Positions 20,563 to 31,650 are shown, numbered from the stretch's first letter. The stretch: 64,000 nt of DNA from Dipteris shenzhenensis (GCA_047967505.1 CM106538.1); one strand, 5' to 3'. Translations and numbers: made by a program. Notes: generated from the sequence alone by a model not told the origin.

Positions 20563-21500
20563 TCAATCCCAATTCTTGCACACCAAGCAGGTCTTGAACT
20601 TGCGTAGCTTCTCTGTGCCCAATGCCTTTGTGAATATGTCAGCTACCTGATCCTCTGTACTGACATAAACTAGATCAATAAGACCTAGTAAATCCTTCTC
20701 CCGCACATAGTGATAATGCACCTCAATGTGCTTTGTTCTAGCATGATAGACTAGGCTATTTGCCAAGTGTATATTGCTCATGTTGTCACAATAAATGACA
20801 ACTGGCCCATCTGTAGACTGATGCATATCATAAAGTAGCTTATGCAACCAAGCTACCTCACATGTAGCCATTGTTGCACCCCTATACTCAGCCTTTGAGC
20901 TTAACAAGGCAACTGTAGGCTATTTCTTGCTTCTCCAAGTGAGTACAACACTCCCAAAAGAGAACACATATCCATTGGTAGGTCGTCTATCAGAAATACT
21001 ACCAGCCCAATCAGCATCAGTGTATCCATGCATCTGTATCTGAACCCCAGTCTCATAAAATAGTACATACTACAATGTGGACTTCACATACCTAAGTATG
21101 TGTCTAGCTGCATCCAAATGAGGTTTCCTTGGAGCCTGCATAAACTGACTTACCAATCCAATAGCATAACTCAAATCTAGCCTGGTAATAGTTATATAAA
21201 TCAAACTTCCTACTATGTGTCTGTACATAGTAGGGTCTTCCAAAAGCTCACCTGCATCTACGCTTAGCTTCACATTCTGCTCCAAAGGAATTGAAATAGG
21301 CTTATAGCCTGCCATCCCATATTTGGACAGCATGTCTAATCCATACTGCCTCTGCAAGAGCCGTATCCCACTTGGTGATCTAATCACCTCAATGCCCAAG
21401 AAATAACACAGCTCTCCCAAATCCTTCATCTCAAACTTCTGCTTCAATAGCATTTTTACATGAAGGATATCTTCATCACTATCACCTGTGATGATCAAAT
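20563..21500 (-). pseudogene. copia RT C-terminal part and RNase H
   Basis: The frame 21498-21070 reads on from the RT catalytic box (a YVDDLIITG reading spans the frame break at about 21510). It includes FEMKDLGELCYFLGIEV, YRHIVGSLIY, HLDAARHILRYVKST and related blocks. After a break, RNase H follows at 20907-20563: SSKAEYRGATMATCEVAWLH, DNMSNIHLA, ARTKHIEVHYHYVREK, VADIFTKALG. A stop lies near 20920, and RNase H has SSKAEY where SSTEAEY is usual. The enzyme copies element RNA into DNA; this copy is dead but only lightly decayed. Confidence 0.92.
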
Positions 21501-21502
21501 CA

Positions 21503-22093
21503 TCAACATAAATGATGCAGCATAATACCTTTCTCTGTTTTTCTCACATAAAGTGAGAAATCTACCTTGGAAATCTGAAAGCCAATAGCGACAAGATACT
21601 GTCCTATCTTGTCAGACCATGCTCTAGGTGCTTGCTTCAAGCCATACAAGGCTTTCTTCAACCTCCAAACAAACTCGGGATGAACAGCATGAACATAACC
21701 TAGTGGCTGCTCCATAAAGACCTCTTCTTGCAAATCACCATGCAAGAAGGCATTCTTTACATCCATCTGATGTAAAGACCATCCCTTTGATGCAGCCATA
21801 GCAATGACTGCTCTTACAGTTGCCATCCTTGCAACTAGACTAAATGTTTCTTCATAATCAATGCCATATGTCTGTGCATACCCCTTGATAACTAATCTTG
21901 CCTTGTATATGTTCACAGAACCATTTGCATTGTGCTTCACCTTATAAACCCACTTACAGCCAATTGCATTCTTATCTTTAGGCAAAGGCACCAATTCCCA
22001 TGTAGCATTTGCTTCCAAGGCATCCATTTCTTTATTTATGGCTTTCTCCCATTTTTCACTTAACATATTCTCGTATCTATCAACATACAACAC
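21503..22093 (-). pseudogene. copia RT N-terminal part
   Basis: The open frame of 196 codons contains WEKAINKEMDALEANATWELV, GCKWVYKVKHNANGSV, YKARLVIKGYAQTYGIDYEETF and the palm motif MDVKNAFLHGDLQEEVFMEQP. Next come WRLKKALYGLKQAPRAW and FSLYVRK, then a frame change just before YVDD. The order and spacing are those of a copia RT. Upstream, where integrase should lie, the sequence instead reads as a kinase-like relic. Confidence 0.93.
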
Positions 22094-22279
22094 TCTATAT
22101 TGTAGTTAGCACATGTTGTTGATCTCTTTGACTTCACTATTGTCAATGAGTAGCTCAACCTCATCTTCTTCTTTACTAAATGCACCCTCAACAACTGCTT
22201 CTATAGTCAATCGTTGCTCAAAAACTCTTGTTGCATTGGATTTGCTTGCCGCCCTAGCCATAACATCGAACCCTTTCAA

Positions 22280-23110
22280 CAATCATAGATTCCCAGAGAA
22301 ATAAACCAAATCCATAGCTCTTGATGGCTTAGACCAATTGCGTCTCTTCAAATGAATAAAATCGTATGCACTCCAATTTCACTCACATGCACCCGATGAT
22401 ACAGCAATAGAGAGCACACATGTTGCAACATGTTGCAACTCCAATGTCTCTCCACCATATTCCTTACACCAAGTCGGTGCAATAAACATCTTAATACTAT
22501 CAAGATTACAAGGATCTCCAAAAGAACCTTCAGAGTTTGTATACTTCACTCATTGTTGGTAGGACAATTCGCCTTGATCTCCTAGAAGCAAGTTCTTGCA
22601 AACCTCTCGAAAGTTACTTATGACTTTCAAATTCTGCGATTGAGCATGCAATTACTGTGGATGTATTGCAAACACTGATACATGCAAAGGGGTGTGCAGT
22701 GTGCATTTGCTTCCATGTCTTTTCAACCAATTGCAAAACCTGTTGCTTTTCCTTGGGTGTAAAGCACACCGATTTTTTAACAAACACATGCTGACAAACA
22801 CGTGGAGCTCTAACAGGCACTTTCACATTATCTATGTGTCCCGTTGAAGATGGTCACTTCCTGTCATGTTTGAGATAGGTCATCCATATTTCCAAATGAT
22901 CTCCATTCCAAAATAGGAATATTATCATTGGATTACACTCATATACTAGACCTATAGCTCGAATGATGCCTGGGTGTATGACATCGTGCAGGTATGTGGC
23001 TTCCTCCAAGGCTTTTGCCTTCAAATTATCGAGTGTCTTGGAGTGCTTCAACACCTTGTAGGCATAAATAGAATAAGGATCAAATGAGCTGATGTGAATG
23101 TTGCACATGC
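22280..23110 (-). pseudogene. protein-kinase-like gene fragment, decayed
   Basis: Minus-strand frames at 23108-22854 and 22826-22614 read as successive parts of a kinase-like fold. AYKVLKHSKTLDNLKAKALEE matches the beta3 lysine and helix C, and YLHDVIHPGIIRAIGLVYE...MIIF matches beta4-beta5. An insert (VPVRAPRV.QHVFVKKS.CFTPKEKQQVLQLVEKTWKQM) follows, then an ALQYIHS...L.RRI-like helix E and catalytic-loop start. Weaker readings continue to about 22300. Several frame changes and stops are needed and no DFG motif is clear. It lies on the same strand as, and abuts, the copia RT, so it may be a captured host fragment or the product of a deletion. Confidence 0.6.
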
Positions 23111-23484
23111 TAACATTTCCACATGTGCCTACATCTGCATTGGCTGTGAATCCACCATCTCCTCATTGGAGCAGCACGGGTCACTAAGGCATTTCCACTG
23201 GTGCATGTTCATCATGGTGTTTTGGTACTAATGTTGCTACTGCTACTGCTTGTGATGGTGACTATAAAGGACATGGAAACCTATCAGCATGCATGGAAGG
23301 GTTTATCATGGTGTTTTGGTATTGGTGTTAATCTTAGCAGGCAAGCATGAAGAAGAGTATGAAGGTGAGGGAAACCTATCAGCATGTGCAGAAGCATCTA
23401 TTTGACCAAGACATCATTGACTCTCCAAGGTGAAGTGGTGCATGAAGCACCAGCACAAGAACACCATGATAAACCTACCACAAA
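23111..23484. other. short repeated words, no gene
   Basis: The phrases TCATGGTGTTTTGGTA and GAAACCTATCAGCATG each occur twice (near 23212 and 23308, and near 23276 and 23368). This indicates an old imperfect duplication of about 95 bases. No coding sequence was recognised. Confidence 0.5.
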
Positions 23485-24135
23485 ACTTTCAAGAGAGAGA
23501 TGAGTGCCAGACTAATCATTTATGAAAACATCTCTAAACTTAGACTGCATCACACAATTCTAAAGAGAGATATGAGTGCCAGACTAAGCATCTATGAAAA
23601 CATATCTAAACTTAGACTGCCTCACACAACTCTCAAGATTTTAATAGAGAGATGAGTGTCTATGAAACATGACTAAATATTAATCTTAGAGTGTATCACA
23701 CATCTATCTTAAGAGAGATGAGTGCCAAACTATGCAAACCTACAAACTCCTATAAACAAACATTAATATCAAAACTGAGATGGCAACACACAACTCTCTC
23801 TCTCGAGATGAATGTCAACCTCAGATTAAAAGCAAACATTAATATTAAAACTAAAATTGCAACACACAACTCTCACAAGAGAGTTAAGTGCCAGTCTCAA
23901 ACACAAAATAATAACAAACATTAATATCAAAACAAAGACTGCAACACAAAACTCTCTCAAGAGAGATGAGTGTCATCATTAGATTAGAAACAAACATTAA
24001 TATTAAAACTAAAACTGCAACACACAACTCTCACAAAAGAGTTGAGTGTCTGTCTCAAGCACAAAACAATAACAAACATTAATATCAAAGCAGAGACTGT
24101 AGTACACAACTCTCGCAAGTGCAAGTCTCAAACAA
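23485..24135 (+). repeat. diverged tandem repeat array, unit about 70-80 bases
   Basis: About nine units share the phrase CACACAACTCTC...GAGAGATGAGTGCCAGACT, followed in the later units by AACAAACATTAATATCAAAAC. Each unit contains CTCTC and GAGAG in close inverted order and can form a short hairpin. Units differ in length and sequence, so the array is old. No open frame spans it. Confidence 0.8.
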
Positions 24136-24399
24136 GAAAGAAGAGTTTACCTATGGGCAAGTGGGGGAGCTGACAAGTAGAATGAGCAGATAGGCACGCA
24201 ACAATAGATGTGGCAAGGAGGTAGGAATAAAATGTAGCAGTATTTATCCCAATATAGAAATTCATACGCATACTTTTATTTATATGAATAAATTGGACAA
24301 TACATTTTAAATTAAGACAAATGCAAATTTGAGTGTTTTTTTCGAATCAAAAACAAATTCGAATGAATTAATGCAACTTAGGTAAGGACAATTCTTCAA

Positions 24400-24780
24400 G
24401 AAATGAGGTCCTTGACATTCAAAAGAGGAGCTAGTGGGTTACTTGCTACTTTATATGGACACTCATTAGCCCTATGAGGAGCTTGACATGTATAGCATTA
24501 CATTGGTAGTCTCCTTGCCAAGGTGTTCATATCTCTTTCTTTTTTAGAGATAGAGCCCGTTTGGTAAGCATTGGTCATCTTGCATGATGTAATGACTTTT
24601 GATGCCATACTAATTGGTACTCCCTTCGTATTGGGGGTATCTGATTCCACTTGGATCTTGGTCATGTCTTCCCAATCATTAGGCATCTCTTGTACCAACA
24701 CTTGATTCATTGGAGTGATTTGCGATGATGGTGGTTGAGGTCCCAATATTGGTGGGGATAAATTAATGTTTTGAGCCCTA
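24400..24780 (-). pseudogene. gypsy-like gag fragment with zinc knuckle
   Basis: The minus-strand frame 24746-24498 is followed, after a stop, by CYTCQAPHRANECP (about 24497-24457). This is a CX2CX3HX4C knuckle of the kind found in plant gypsy gag proteins. The upstream residues are polar and show no other signature. It is decayed and no pol was recognised next to it. Confidence 0.55.
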
Positions 24781-24862
24781 TATTGCCCTTGATTGGCAGG
24801 TGGGTCTACTTGTATTGATAATTGTTCCTTTGGTTAGGCAGGGCACGTAAGGCTAGTTGTGG

Positions 24863-24949
24863 CCTTGTTTGGTACATTGGTTGAGGACTCACCTTGTTTG
24901 GTGGGTGGGTTGAGGATTCACCTTGTTTGGTACATGGGTTGAGGAATGA
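24863..24949 (+). repeat. 29-base tandem repeat, three copies
   Basis: Units starting at 24863, 24892 and 24921 share CCTTGTTTGGT and GGTTGAGGA. On the minus strand they encode repeated P/N/Q/T-rich residues in the gag-like region. Confidence 0.85.
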
Positions 24950-25595
24950 CCTTAGGAAACTAACATTGCAAAGTGTTATGACTCCCCAACATGCACAATG
25001 GGCACAATAAAGTGGCGGCCTTGCCGTGAGGCACATGCACTCATTGGTGGGATGGTTCCTAGTCCACATTCCACTCCATACATTATCTCTTTGTGGAAAG
25101 TGGGTTTGATGCTTCCCTTGTTGCTCCCCCTTTCCACTATTAGAGCAACTAATTTAATAGTTTTGTGGCCAACTCCTCCATGTTCATCTCCTTAGGGGAG
25201 TTGGTTTTTGCTGAATTAGTGGTTTTCGGGTTTGTGACACACTAGATGAGGAATATAAGACTTATCGCCTTGAGTTATTTCCTTCATATTATCACTTAAA
25301 CATATGGTAGTTTTATTGCACAACTCAAACAATGTTGGATTCATGGTGAATAAATGGTGAATAAATGACCATGAAGTTTTGAATCAAATAAACCAATGAG
25401 AAAGCATGGCAATAATTGTGCATCACTTATTCTCTCATGAGCTTCACATCACGAGTTTAAGTGCTTTATCTTTGCAATGTAGTCCTATCTATACAAGGCT
25501 AGATTGGTGGTGAAGGGATACACATAGGAACACCTCATTCAATGTATGGGGATCAACCCACAGATGCATCATTGACAGGGGTGGTTAGAGATCAA
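24950..25595. other. no gene recognised
   Basis: The minus strand carries gag-like low-complexity readings in its left part. Nothing conserved was seen to the right of 25100. Confidence 0.35.
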
Positions 25596-26199
25596 TGTCC
25601 CACGTGTGAGCCCCTAATTTGAGGGGACAAAGGGGCAGCATTGGGCTGCGGGGGAACTCAACACAGACTTAGCAACATGTACACGTAGCATAGGCTACGG
25701 GATAAAGGCACCATATGTAGGACAGAAGCAGGGCCCAGTAGAGGGGCCTACGTAGCAACAAAGGAGCATGGTAGCAATGGCAAAAGACCCTACCTCAGGG
25801 TCTTTATACAAGCCAACAAAAGTCAGCCCAAGCAGGTCGATTTTCAGCCCTACCATAGTCAATGCAGACACAGCAGGGGTCGGTCCCCCATGCTGGTTGG
25901 TTTTTAGACCTACCCTAGGGCTATATAAACCCCCCTCCACTACCTCATTCTCTCATCCAGAGTTTGTTGATGCTTACATTCGCAAGCAGTGCATACACAC
26001 AAAGAGCAGAGAAATCTCATTTCTGGTTTATCCCAGCCCTTGCTGGATATTTTGTTGAGCATATATTCTAAGGTCTCTCCTATCTCTGATGTACTATATG
26101 TGTTTTGTATTCTGTGAGAGGATAGCATCATTGAGAGAGAGTCTGTTGGAGCTAGTGGAGATCCAAAGAATTGAGTGATTCTTTCCTCCTTTTCCAACA
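25596..26199 (+). repeat. LTR-like repeat, copy 1, with G-box and TATA box
   Basis: The sequence starts TGTCC and ends CCAACA in the manner of an LTR. It holds a CACGTG G-box at 25601-25606, a hairpin GACCC/GGGTC near 25786-25802 and a TATA box CTATATAAAC at 25921-25930 preceded by CCTACCCTAGGG. From about 25828 rightwards it is clearly homologous to 62888 onward. The ends are judged only from sequence style because no same-element partner LTR exists in the window. A TTGGTGGTGCC phrase 20 bases further on may be the primer site. Confidence 0.6.
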
Positions 26200-26530
26200 C
26201 TCGATTTTTCCCTAAAATTGGTGGTGCCCTATTGCTTTGCTAAATTTGACCACCCTTTTAAAGAGGGTGGAGATGAATGCCTAAAATTATTGCTTAATAT
26301 GGTGGCAAACTCCTCCAAAGTTGTCAATCAAGATAGTGAAATTATTGTAGAACTACCTCCAAATCAGCATGTCAATTTGCTCCTCTCTCCCCTCCTCCTC
26401 CTAGCCATTCCTTTAGGATTCATTGTGAATGGATAGAGGAGGTAGACTCATGGTTCCAATTATGGCTCAAAGGAGGAAACGAAAAAGACCAAGGTAAAAC
26501 TGTGGTTGTTGGTCAACCATGGCCCCTCAA
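26200..26530 (+). mobile_element. internal start of the LTR unit, copy 1
   Basis: Sequence after the LTR-like repeat is conserved in the second copy (63350-63700). The plus strand reads MVANSSKVV.QDSEIIVELPPNQHV...LLAIPLGFIVNG in both, with a stop in this copy at 26434. I do not recognise the protein. Conservation of the same reading in two diverged copies hints that it was once coding. Confidence 0.5.
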
Positions 26531-26615
26531 ACCAAGCCCAAACTAGGCTATTTGTTGACACAAAACAAATTCAACATAGAAGACAAGCTGGAAATAAATG
26601 AGAAGTAAAGCTACT

Positions 26616-27930
26616 TTATTACTAACCTCACCAATGACACAAGCATCTAGAGTCATGCAAAATACTCACTCGGTTCTCTTTGGGCTCCCTTTTGTATAAG
26701 TCAATGATTGCAACAGGGAGAAACTTCTTCAGCCCCTCACCATGTAAAAACAAAACTCTTGGAAACTTGGCTCGGAATAGTTTCATGTCTCTGTCATTTT
26801 GCCTAATCGGCCCCAATAGCACAAACACCATCATCCATGACCTTCAATCTTTTCTGCCGAGCTGGGTGGCCTCACAGATCGAGAGTAGACTGCCCTCCCC
26901 ATTTAACAATGATATACCATGCTTCACACCTTTTGTCTGAAAGAGAATGCTCACCTCCTCAGATACTACCCTGAAGAGACATTTGGTTTTCTCCTTTACT
27001 ATTGAGTTGACTGAACCAGCAGTCCTATCAAAAAATTATTGTGTCTCCTTCTCTACTCTAGGATCAAGAGGTAGAGGCACCATAATGTTCAACACATCAG
27101 TTGGGCCTTCAGCACCACAAAGTAGGTCACCCAATCTCAACTCTTTGAGCCGTAACTTCAAAAATACCTTCATACGCATCCAAATGATCTCGTCCACATA
27201 ATCCTCCAAGGTAAATCCCTTTGGATCCTCTGAATACCAGCTAGGAAGCCTTTTAATCCCAAGATGAGCTTTGAACATCTGGAGCAATATAAAAGGCATT
27301 CTCAAAATGCAATGAGTTTCATTAACCATCTCTGGATATATGTATCCTTTCAAACTAGCAGAAGATACTTGTAGTTCCTCAACTAGAAGTGGTATCTTTG
27401 TCAAACATGCAGTGACAACAAAGGACCATTCTTGCCCAACACTCATACTGTGATTGCCATAGCAAGTCCAGACAGATTCCTCTAGTAAGACCCTTAGCAT
27501 AGTAGCCATGTGTTTGTAGTCCCCTTCATCAACGTAGTCCTAGAGGTAGTTTTTTACAAATAGACCTCGGTGTATATCCTGAGGAACCTTAGTAGGTATA
27601 AGACATGGTGTAATATCTCAAGCATGGGCTTGGACTTCTAAAGGTCCCCATATTCTCTATCTAAACTCCATTCCAAAAGCTAAATTGCACTTTCAGTCCC
27701 CAATCTTGACAGTGGGATAGTCAGCTTCCCCCATGCAGTAACTCCAAACCCTCTGTGGCGGTGCAAGTGAGGGGTCAGTGCAACCGCACAAATGGGCAAG
27801 AGTGCACAATTGTCATTCTTGGCATCAAATTTCTTATAGTGATAGATAGCTGCAAATATATCTGTAACAAAGGCATCTGCCTATGCATCACCCATGGCCG
27901 GAGCCAATGCTGGAGCCACCATGTGAGACT
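26616..27930 (-). pseudogene. unidentified coding-like sequence, antisense inside the LTR unit
   Basis: The minus strand carries a run of protein-like readings. An open frame of 157 codons lies at 27509-27036 (KGFTLEDYVDEIIWMRMKVFL and LLCGAEGPTDVLNIMVPLPLDPRVE). It is continued after stops through LLSICEATQLGRKD and LGPIRQNDRDMKLFRAKFPRVLFLHG to a stop at 26628. An AATAAA on the same strand follows at 26620-26615. Upstream readings extend to about 27930. I know no family for it. Because the same antisense segment follows the same LTR in copy 2, the arrangement belongs to the repeat family and is not a chance neighbour. Confidence 0.5.
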
Positions 27931-28007
27931 CATCCACAAGAAGAAAGAAGAGCACCAACTGCTTGTGACTAAACTTAGCAGTTGATGACTAAACTTGTGT
28001 CATGTCC

Positions 28008-28020
28008 TGGTATCATAGCC
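28008..28020 (+). promoter_or_regulatory. initiator-Met tRNA primer-binding site candidate
   Basis: TGGTATCATAGCC differs by one base from TGGTATCAGAGCC, the site used by many plant LTR retrotransposons. It would prime synthesis for a plus-strand element whose 5' LTR ends just left of 28008, but that LTR was not recognised. Which element it serves is open. Confidence 0.55.
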
Positions 28021-28348
28021 AGGCTTCGTCAAGTTGTAGCATGGTAAGTGCATAGGCCTACAAGCAAATATCAGATACAGATAGAATGAAACTACAAAAG
28101 AAAGCGGGGCAAGCAAGATGCAAGGAAAGTTGGTGCAGGGACAAAGAAAATTTCACCAAAGAAGACGCAGGGAAAGACGATGCAAAAATGCAAAAATTTT
28201 CATCAAAAGAAGGCTGTATAACGTAGAGAGTGATTGTAACACTGCCAATCAGCTAAAGCGCCACCAAAGTGATGATTGAAGCATAGTCCTTGGCATACCT
28301 GCTAGCACCGTTGGCTGTGCAAGGGAGACTTCTGAGATTGCTCTCAAA

Positions 28349-28401
28349 ACTTCCCGGGAGGTCACCCATCCCAATATTGTTCTAGCCCATGCACGCTTAA
28401 C
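28349..28401 (-). ncRNA. 5S rRNA-derived segment (internal promoter region), not a complete gene
   Basis: The minus strand reads GTTAAGCGTGCATGGGC and then GGGATGGGTGACCTCCCGGG. These match the A box, intermediate element and C box region of plant 5S rRNA, about nucleotides 50-102. By comparison with the plant 5S sequence as I know it, roughly 45 of 53 positions agree. The first 48 bases and the 3' end of 5S are absent. Such partial 5S segments are characteristic of Cassandra-type terminal-repeat elements and some SINEs. TGTCACAATTG just upstream on the same strand could be an LTR start. Confidence 0.82.
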
Positions 28402-28746
28402 AATTGTGACAATCCACTATGTAAAGTCACTTTGTGTTCTATGTTCCATAGTTCTGGCCATAAAGATATCTTTCAAGGGAAAAACTACAAGAAAGGGAGC
28501 AACCCAAAGGATTTTGGAAGTAGACAAGCACGTGTTTACAAGCGCAAGACACAAACTACAAGTGCTATTGGACTTGAGCTTTGCTTTGTACTTTGCAATG
28601 TGGATGCACTCATTGTAATTGTGTGAGTCTAAGGGGCCACAAAGATACTATGCTCAACCAATAGCCTCTTTCAAATCTTGGGAACCGAATCGAGATAAGT
28701 TTTGTGTCTGTGTGTATTTCCTTTCATAGTGATTTTTAATGCTCGC
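28402..28746 (+). other. leader-like sequence before gypsy gag
   Basis: No conserved coding was recognised. It lies between the 5S-derived segment and the first gag-like ATG at 28747 and may include leader or LTR of the chromovirus. Confidence 0.35.
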
Positions 28747-30115
28747 ACCATGCACAATTCTAACTATGTCAGGAAAGCATATTCTATAAGTCATCTTGAA
28801 GACCTACATCATGTTGAGGATGTGGGAAATGATCACTACCAGCCAAAGAGAATTCCAACACCAATGACACTTACTGAGGAAGCACTCTATCAACATGAGA
28901 AGTGACATTGCCAAGTGCCTGAATATGCACTACGATAAGCAATGTCAACTTGGAAGCCATGTATATTTATGGAGGAAGAGGACCTTATGATTACGTCGAA
29001 TTCATTGGAGGCATGGAAACAACATGCACAGGACCTTGAGCAACAACTTGAGTACATGCAAAATATGTGCAACACACACAAAGACAATGAAAGGCATGTA
29101 ACTCGAGTACTAAAAGAGTTGACTAAAGTCACAAAAAAGCATAGAAAAGATGAAGATAATGATGAAAGTGACAATAGCAAATTGTTGGACACCACCGTAA
29201 TGAGCGTGGAAGAAGTAGCACAAGACATCAAAGAGATAAGAAGCATCATGTGAAGACTTCGTGATAAAAAGAATTCAGTTAATATCAATCACAAAACTTT
29301 TACTTTTCCAAAGTATGATGGTAAAAGAGATGGACACGCTCTACGTGCTTGGATTAATTCCTTCAACCAATACTTTTTTGGGGAACAATACCAAGAGATG
29401 GAGAAGGTGAAACTTGCTGCAAGACACATGACAAGCAATGCACAATTATGGTGGATTGTACTTGTGATATTCCAAAGACATGGAATCATTCAAAGACAAA
29501 ATTAAGAAGCGTTTCCTACCTACACAGTTCAAAGAGGATACTCATAGGCGATGGCAAATAATGAGGTAGTTGGCCAATGAAAGCGTGGATGCATACACTG
29601 AGAAATATCTTTCAGTCCTACTTTAACTAAAGACCATTGAAAAAGTACTACGGAAGGAGAAATGCTGTACCTTTATTGAGGGTTTGCACCCTACTAGTTG
29701 TGCTAATGTGCGCATGTTTCGACCATCTACAGCTTTTGATGCTATGGATTTAGCATTAGAATAAAAAAGGAAATAGGCAAGAAGGTTTGCTACTCACACT
29801 CCTCGAGCAAAGAAACATACTCCTTTCTTCAAGAAGGAGGGTCCAACAAGTAAAGTTGGTGGTTATGATGGTAAGTCTAATTGGAAGCCTGCTAAATCAA
29901 ATATAAATCGAAGAATTGGTATACTTGTCAAATGTAATAGTTGCAAGGATAAGGGGCACTATTCTTTTGAATGTACGAAGAACCCAATTGCTACACGCAA
30001 GCCAGGTACTCAAGGAAAGAATGCCACCAATAATAGTGGAGGCAATGGAGGACGAGCCAATTGCCGTACTAATGGTAATGGCCAGCACAACTCTGCACCA
30101 CATCGATGATATTGC
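28747..30115 (+). pseudogene. chromovirus gag with zinc knuckle
   Basis: Readable parts include an acidic coiled-coil-like segment (28942-29253: LEAWKQHAQDLEQQLEYMQ), then KTFTFPKYDGKRDGHALRAWI and YFFGEQYQEMEKVKLAARHM (29295-29440), the plant gypsy gag core. The knuckle CNSCKDKGHYSFEC (CX2CX4HX4C) lies at about 29937-29980. Stops near 28905, 29250 and many between 29500 and 29800 break the frame. Confidence 0.85.
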
Positions 30116-30241
30116 TTAAGGATCCCTGGATGTGGATCTATCAAGCAAGAGGGGAGAGATGAGGAGGAAACCGAGGACACCGACTACATTCCTTCAAGTA
30201 AGTGCTCTTTAGGTAAAACTGCATCTCTTTTTCATACTTCT

Positions 30242-30721
30242 TTGTTACACATGACCGCATCATTACACGAAAAAGAATGTAATGTTTTGTTTGACGACGG
30301 AAGCACACACGATTTCATTTCACATTGTTTAGTTGAGGAACTAGGTCTTCCATCCATCAAAACAAAATACAAAGTCAAATCAGCTTTTCAAGCATCGCAT
30401 TACAATTGTTTGCAAATGGTGAAGGATCCTGAGGTGATTATAGGGCCATTAGCCGAGAGGCATGATTTCTTAGTCACTCCTTTGCGCGAGCAAGATCTTA
30501 TTCTTGGGATGCCTTGGCACATTGATCACAATGCCAAACATGATTATCTTGAGCACACTATTTCCGTGACTCAGGACACTGAGACCATGATTTTGGAATG
30601 CGACAATAGCCTTCCCTCTTGGCCTTTGTTGTCGCATACTCAAGCTAAAAGAGCTTTGTGCAAACATGACAAAACATATCTTTTATGGACAAGAAGGTCG
30701 AGGCTAGCCCCCCGACTATAA
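30242..30721 (+). pseudogene. chromovirus aspartic protease
   Basis: This open frame of 159 codons holds the protease box NVLFDDGSTHDFIS, with DDG where many relatives have DSG, and the LREQDLILGMPWHIDHNA block with the second conserved strand. It ends at a frame break before RT. Confidence 0.88.
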
Positions 30722-30789
30722 AACCTACGCAAGAGCCTCTATATCCTACCTATGCTGATTGTTTTATGGAATACTTACCCCGTGGCCTC

Positions 30790-31650
30790 CTCAGTCTAGA
30801 CCTAAGGACCATAAGATTGATCTTATCCCAGGTAGCGCTCCGCCATGCAAGGCACCATATAGACATAATCCTACTAAGCAACAATAGATTCAATCCCAAA
30901 TAGAAGACCTTTTGGCTCAAGGCCTGATTTGACCTAGCAGTTCACCATTCAAGGCACCTGTTCTTCTTGTCAAGAAGAAAAATAGGACTTTTTAGTTGTG
31001 CATTGATTATCGTGCCTTAAATAAAATAACTGTGAAGAATCAATACCCCATTTTGAGAGTCAGCGATCTTCTTGACAAGTTGAAAGGAGCCACAATATTT
31101 ACCAAGATCGATCTTAAGTCAGGGTATCATCAAGTGAGAGTGAGTGAGCCCAATATTTTGCAAGACTAGTCACTACGAATTCCTTATTATGCCTTTTGGA
31201 CTGACTAATGCACCTGCCACATTTAGTTGGATGATGAACTGCATTATCCTACCCTATCAGGACATTGTGGTAGTTTTCTTAGATGATATCATAGTCTATA
31301 GCAAGATTCAAGAGGAACATGAGAAACACTTGGATCTTGTCTTCTCCCTCTTATGCAAGAACCAACTCTATGCCAACCCAGAGAAAAGTTCATTTTTCAA
31401 AATTGAAATTGAATATCTTGGTTACATCATTTCACCTGAAGGTAATCAATTAGATCCCAAGAAAGTAGAGGCAATAGTGAATTGGCCACAACCTAAAGGC
31501 GTTCATGAGTTACGATCTTTTCTAGGTATGTGTAGTTTTTACCAAAGATTTGTTAAGAATTTTGCACATAAGGCACATCCATTGACTGAAATTCTATGTA
31601 AGACTCGTGCTTTCTCTTGGGAAGAACAACATACTTTATCCTTCCAATGA
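30790..31650 (+). pseudogene. chromovirus reverse transcriptase
   Basis: After broken readings (DHKIDLIPGSAPP...[19 protein letters not shown] and [16 protein letters not shown] at 30800-31145) an open frame of 168 codons runs from 31144. It contains HYEFLIMPFGLTNAPATF, the catalytic VVFLDDIIVYSK, LYANPEKSSFF and the FLGMCSFYQRFVKNF thumb region. A one-base frame change near 31150 separates the two parts. Confidence 0.92.

Noticed and set aside
23485-24135. CRISPR-like array
   Set aside because: Units are diverged and irregular, have no unique spacers between identical repeats, and the context is a plant genome.
28349-28401. A functional 5S rRNA gene
   Set aside because: Only the middle of the gene is present; the 5' half and 3' end are missing and no terminator T run is in place.
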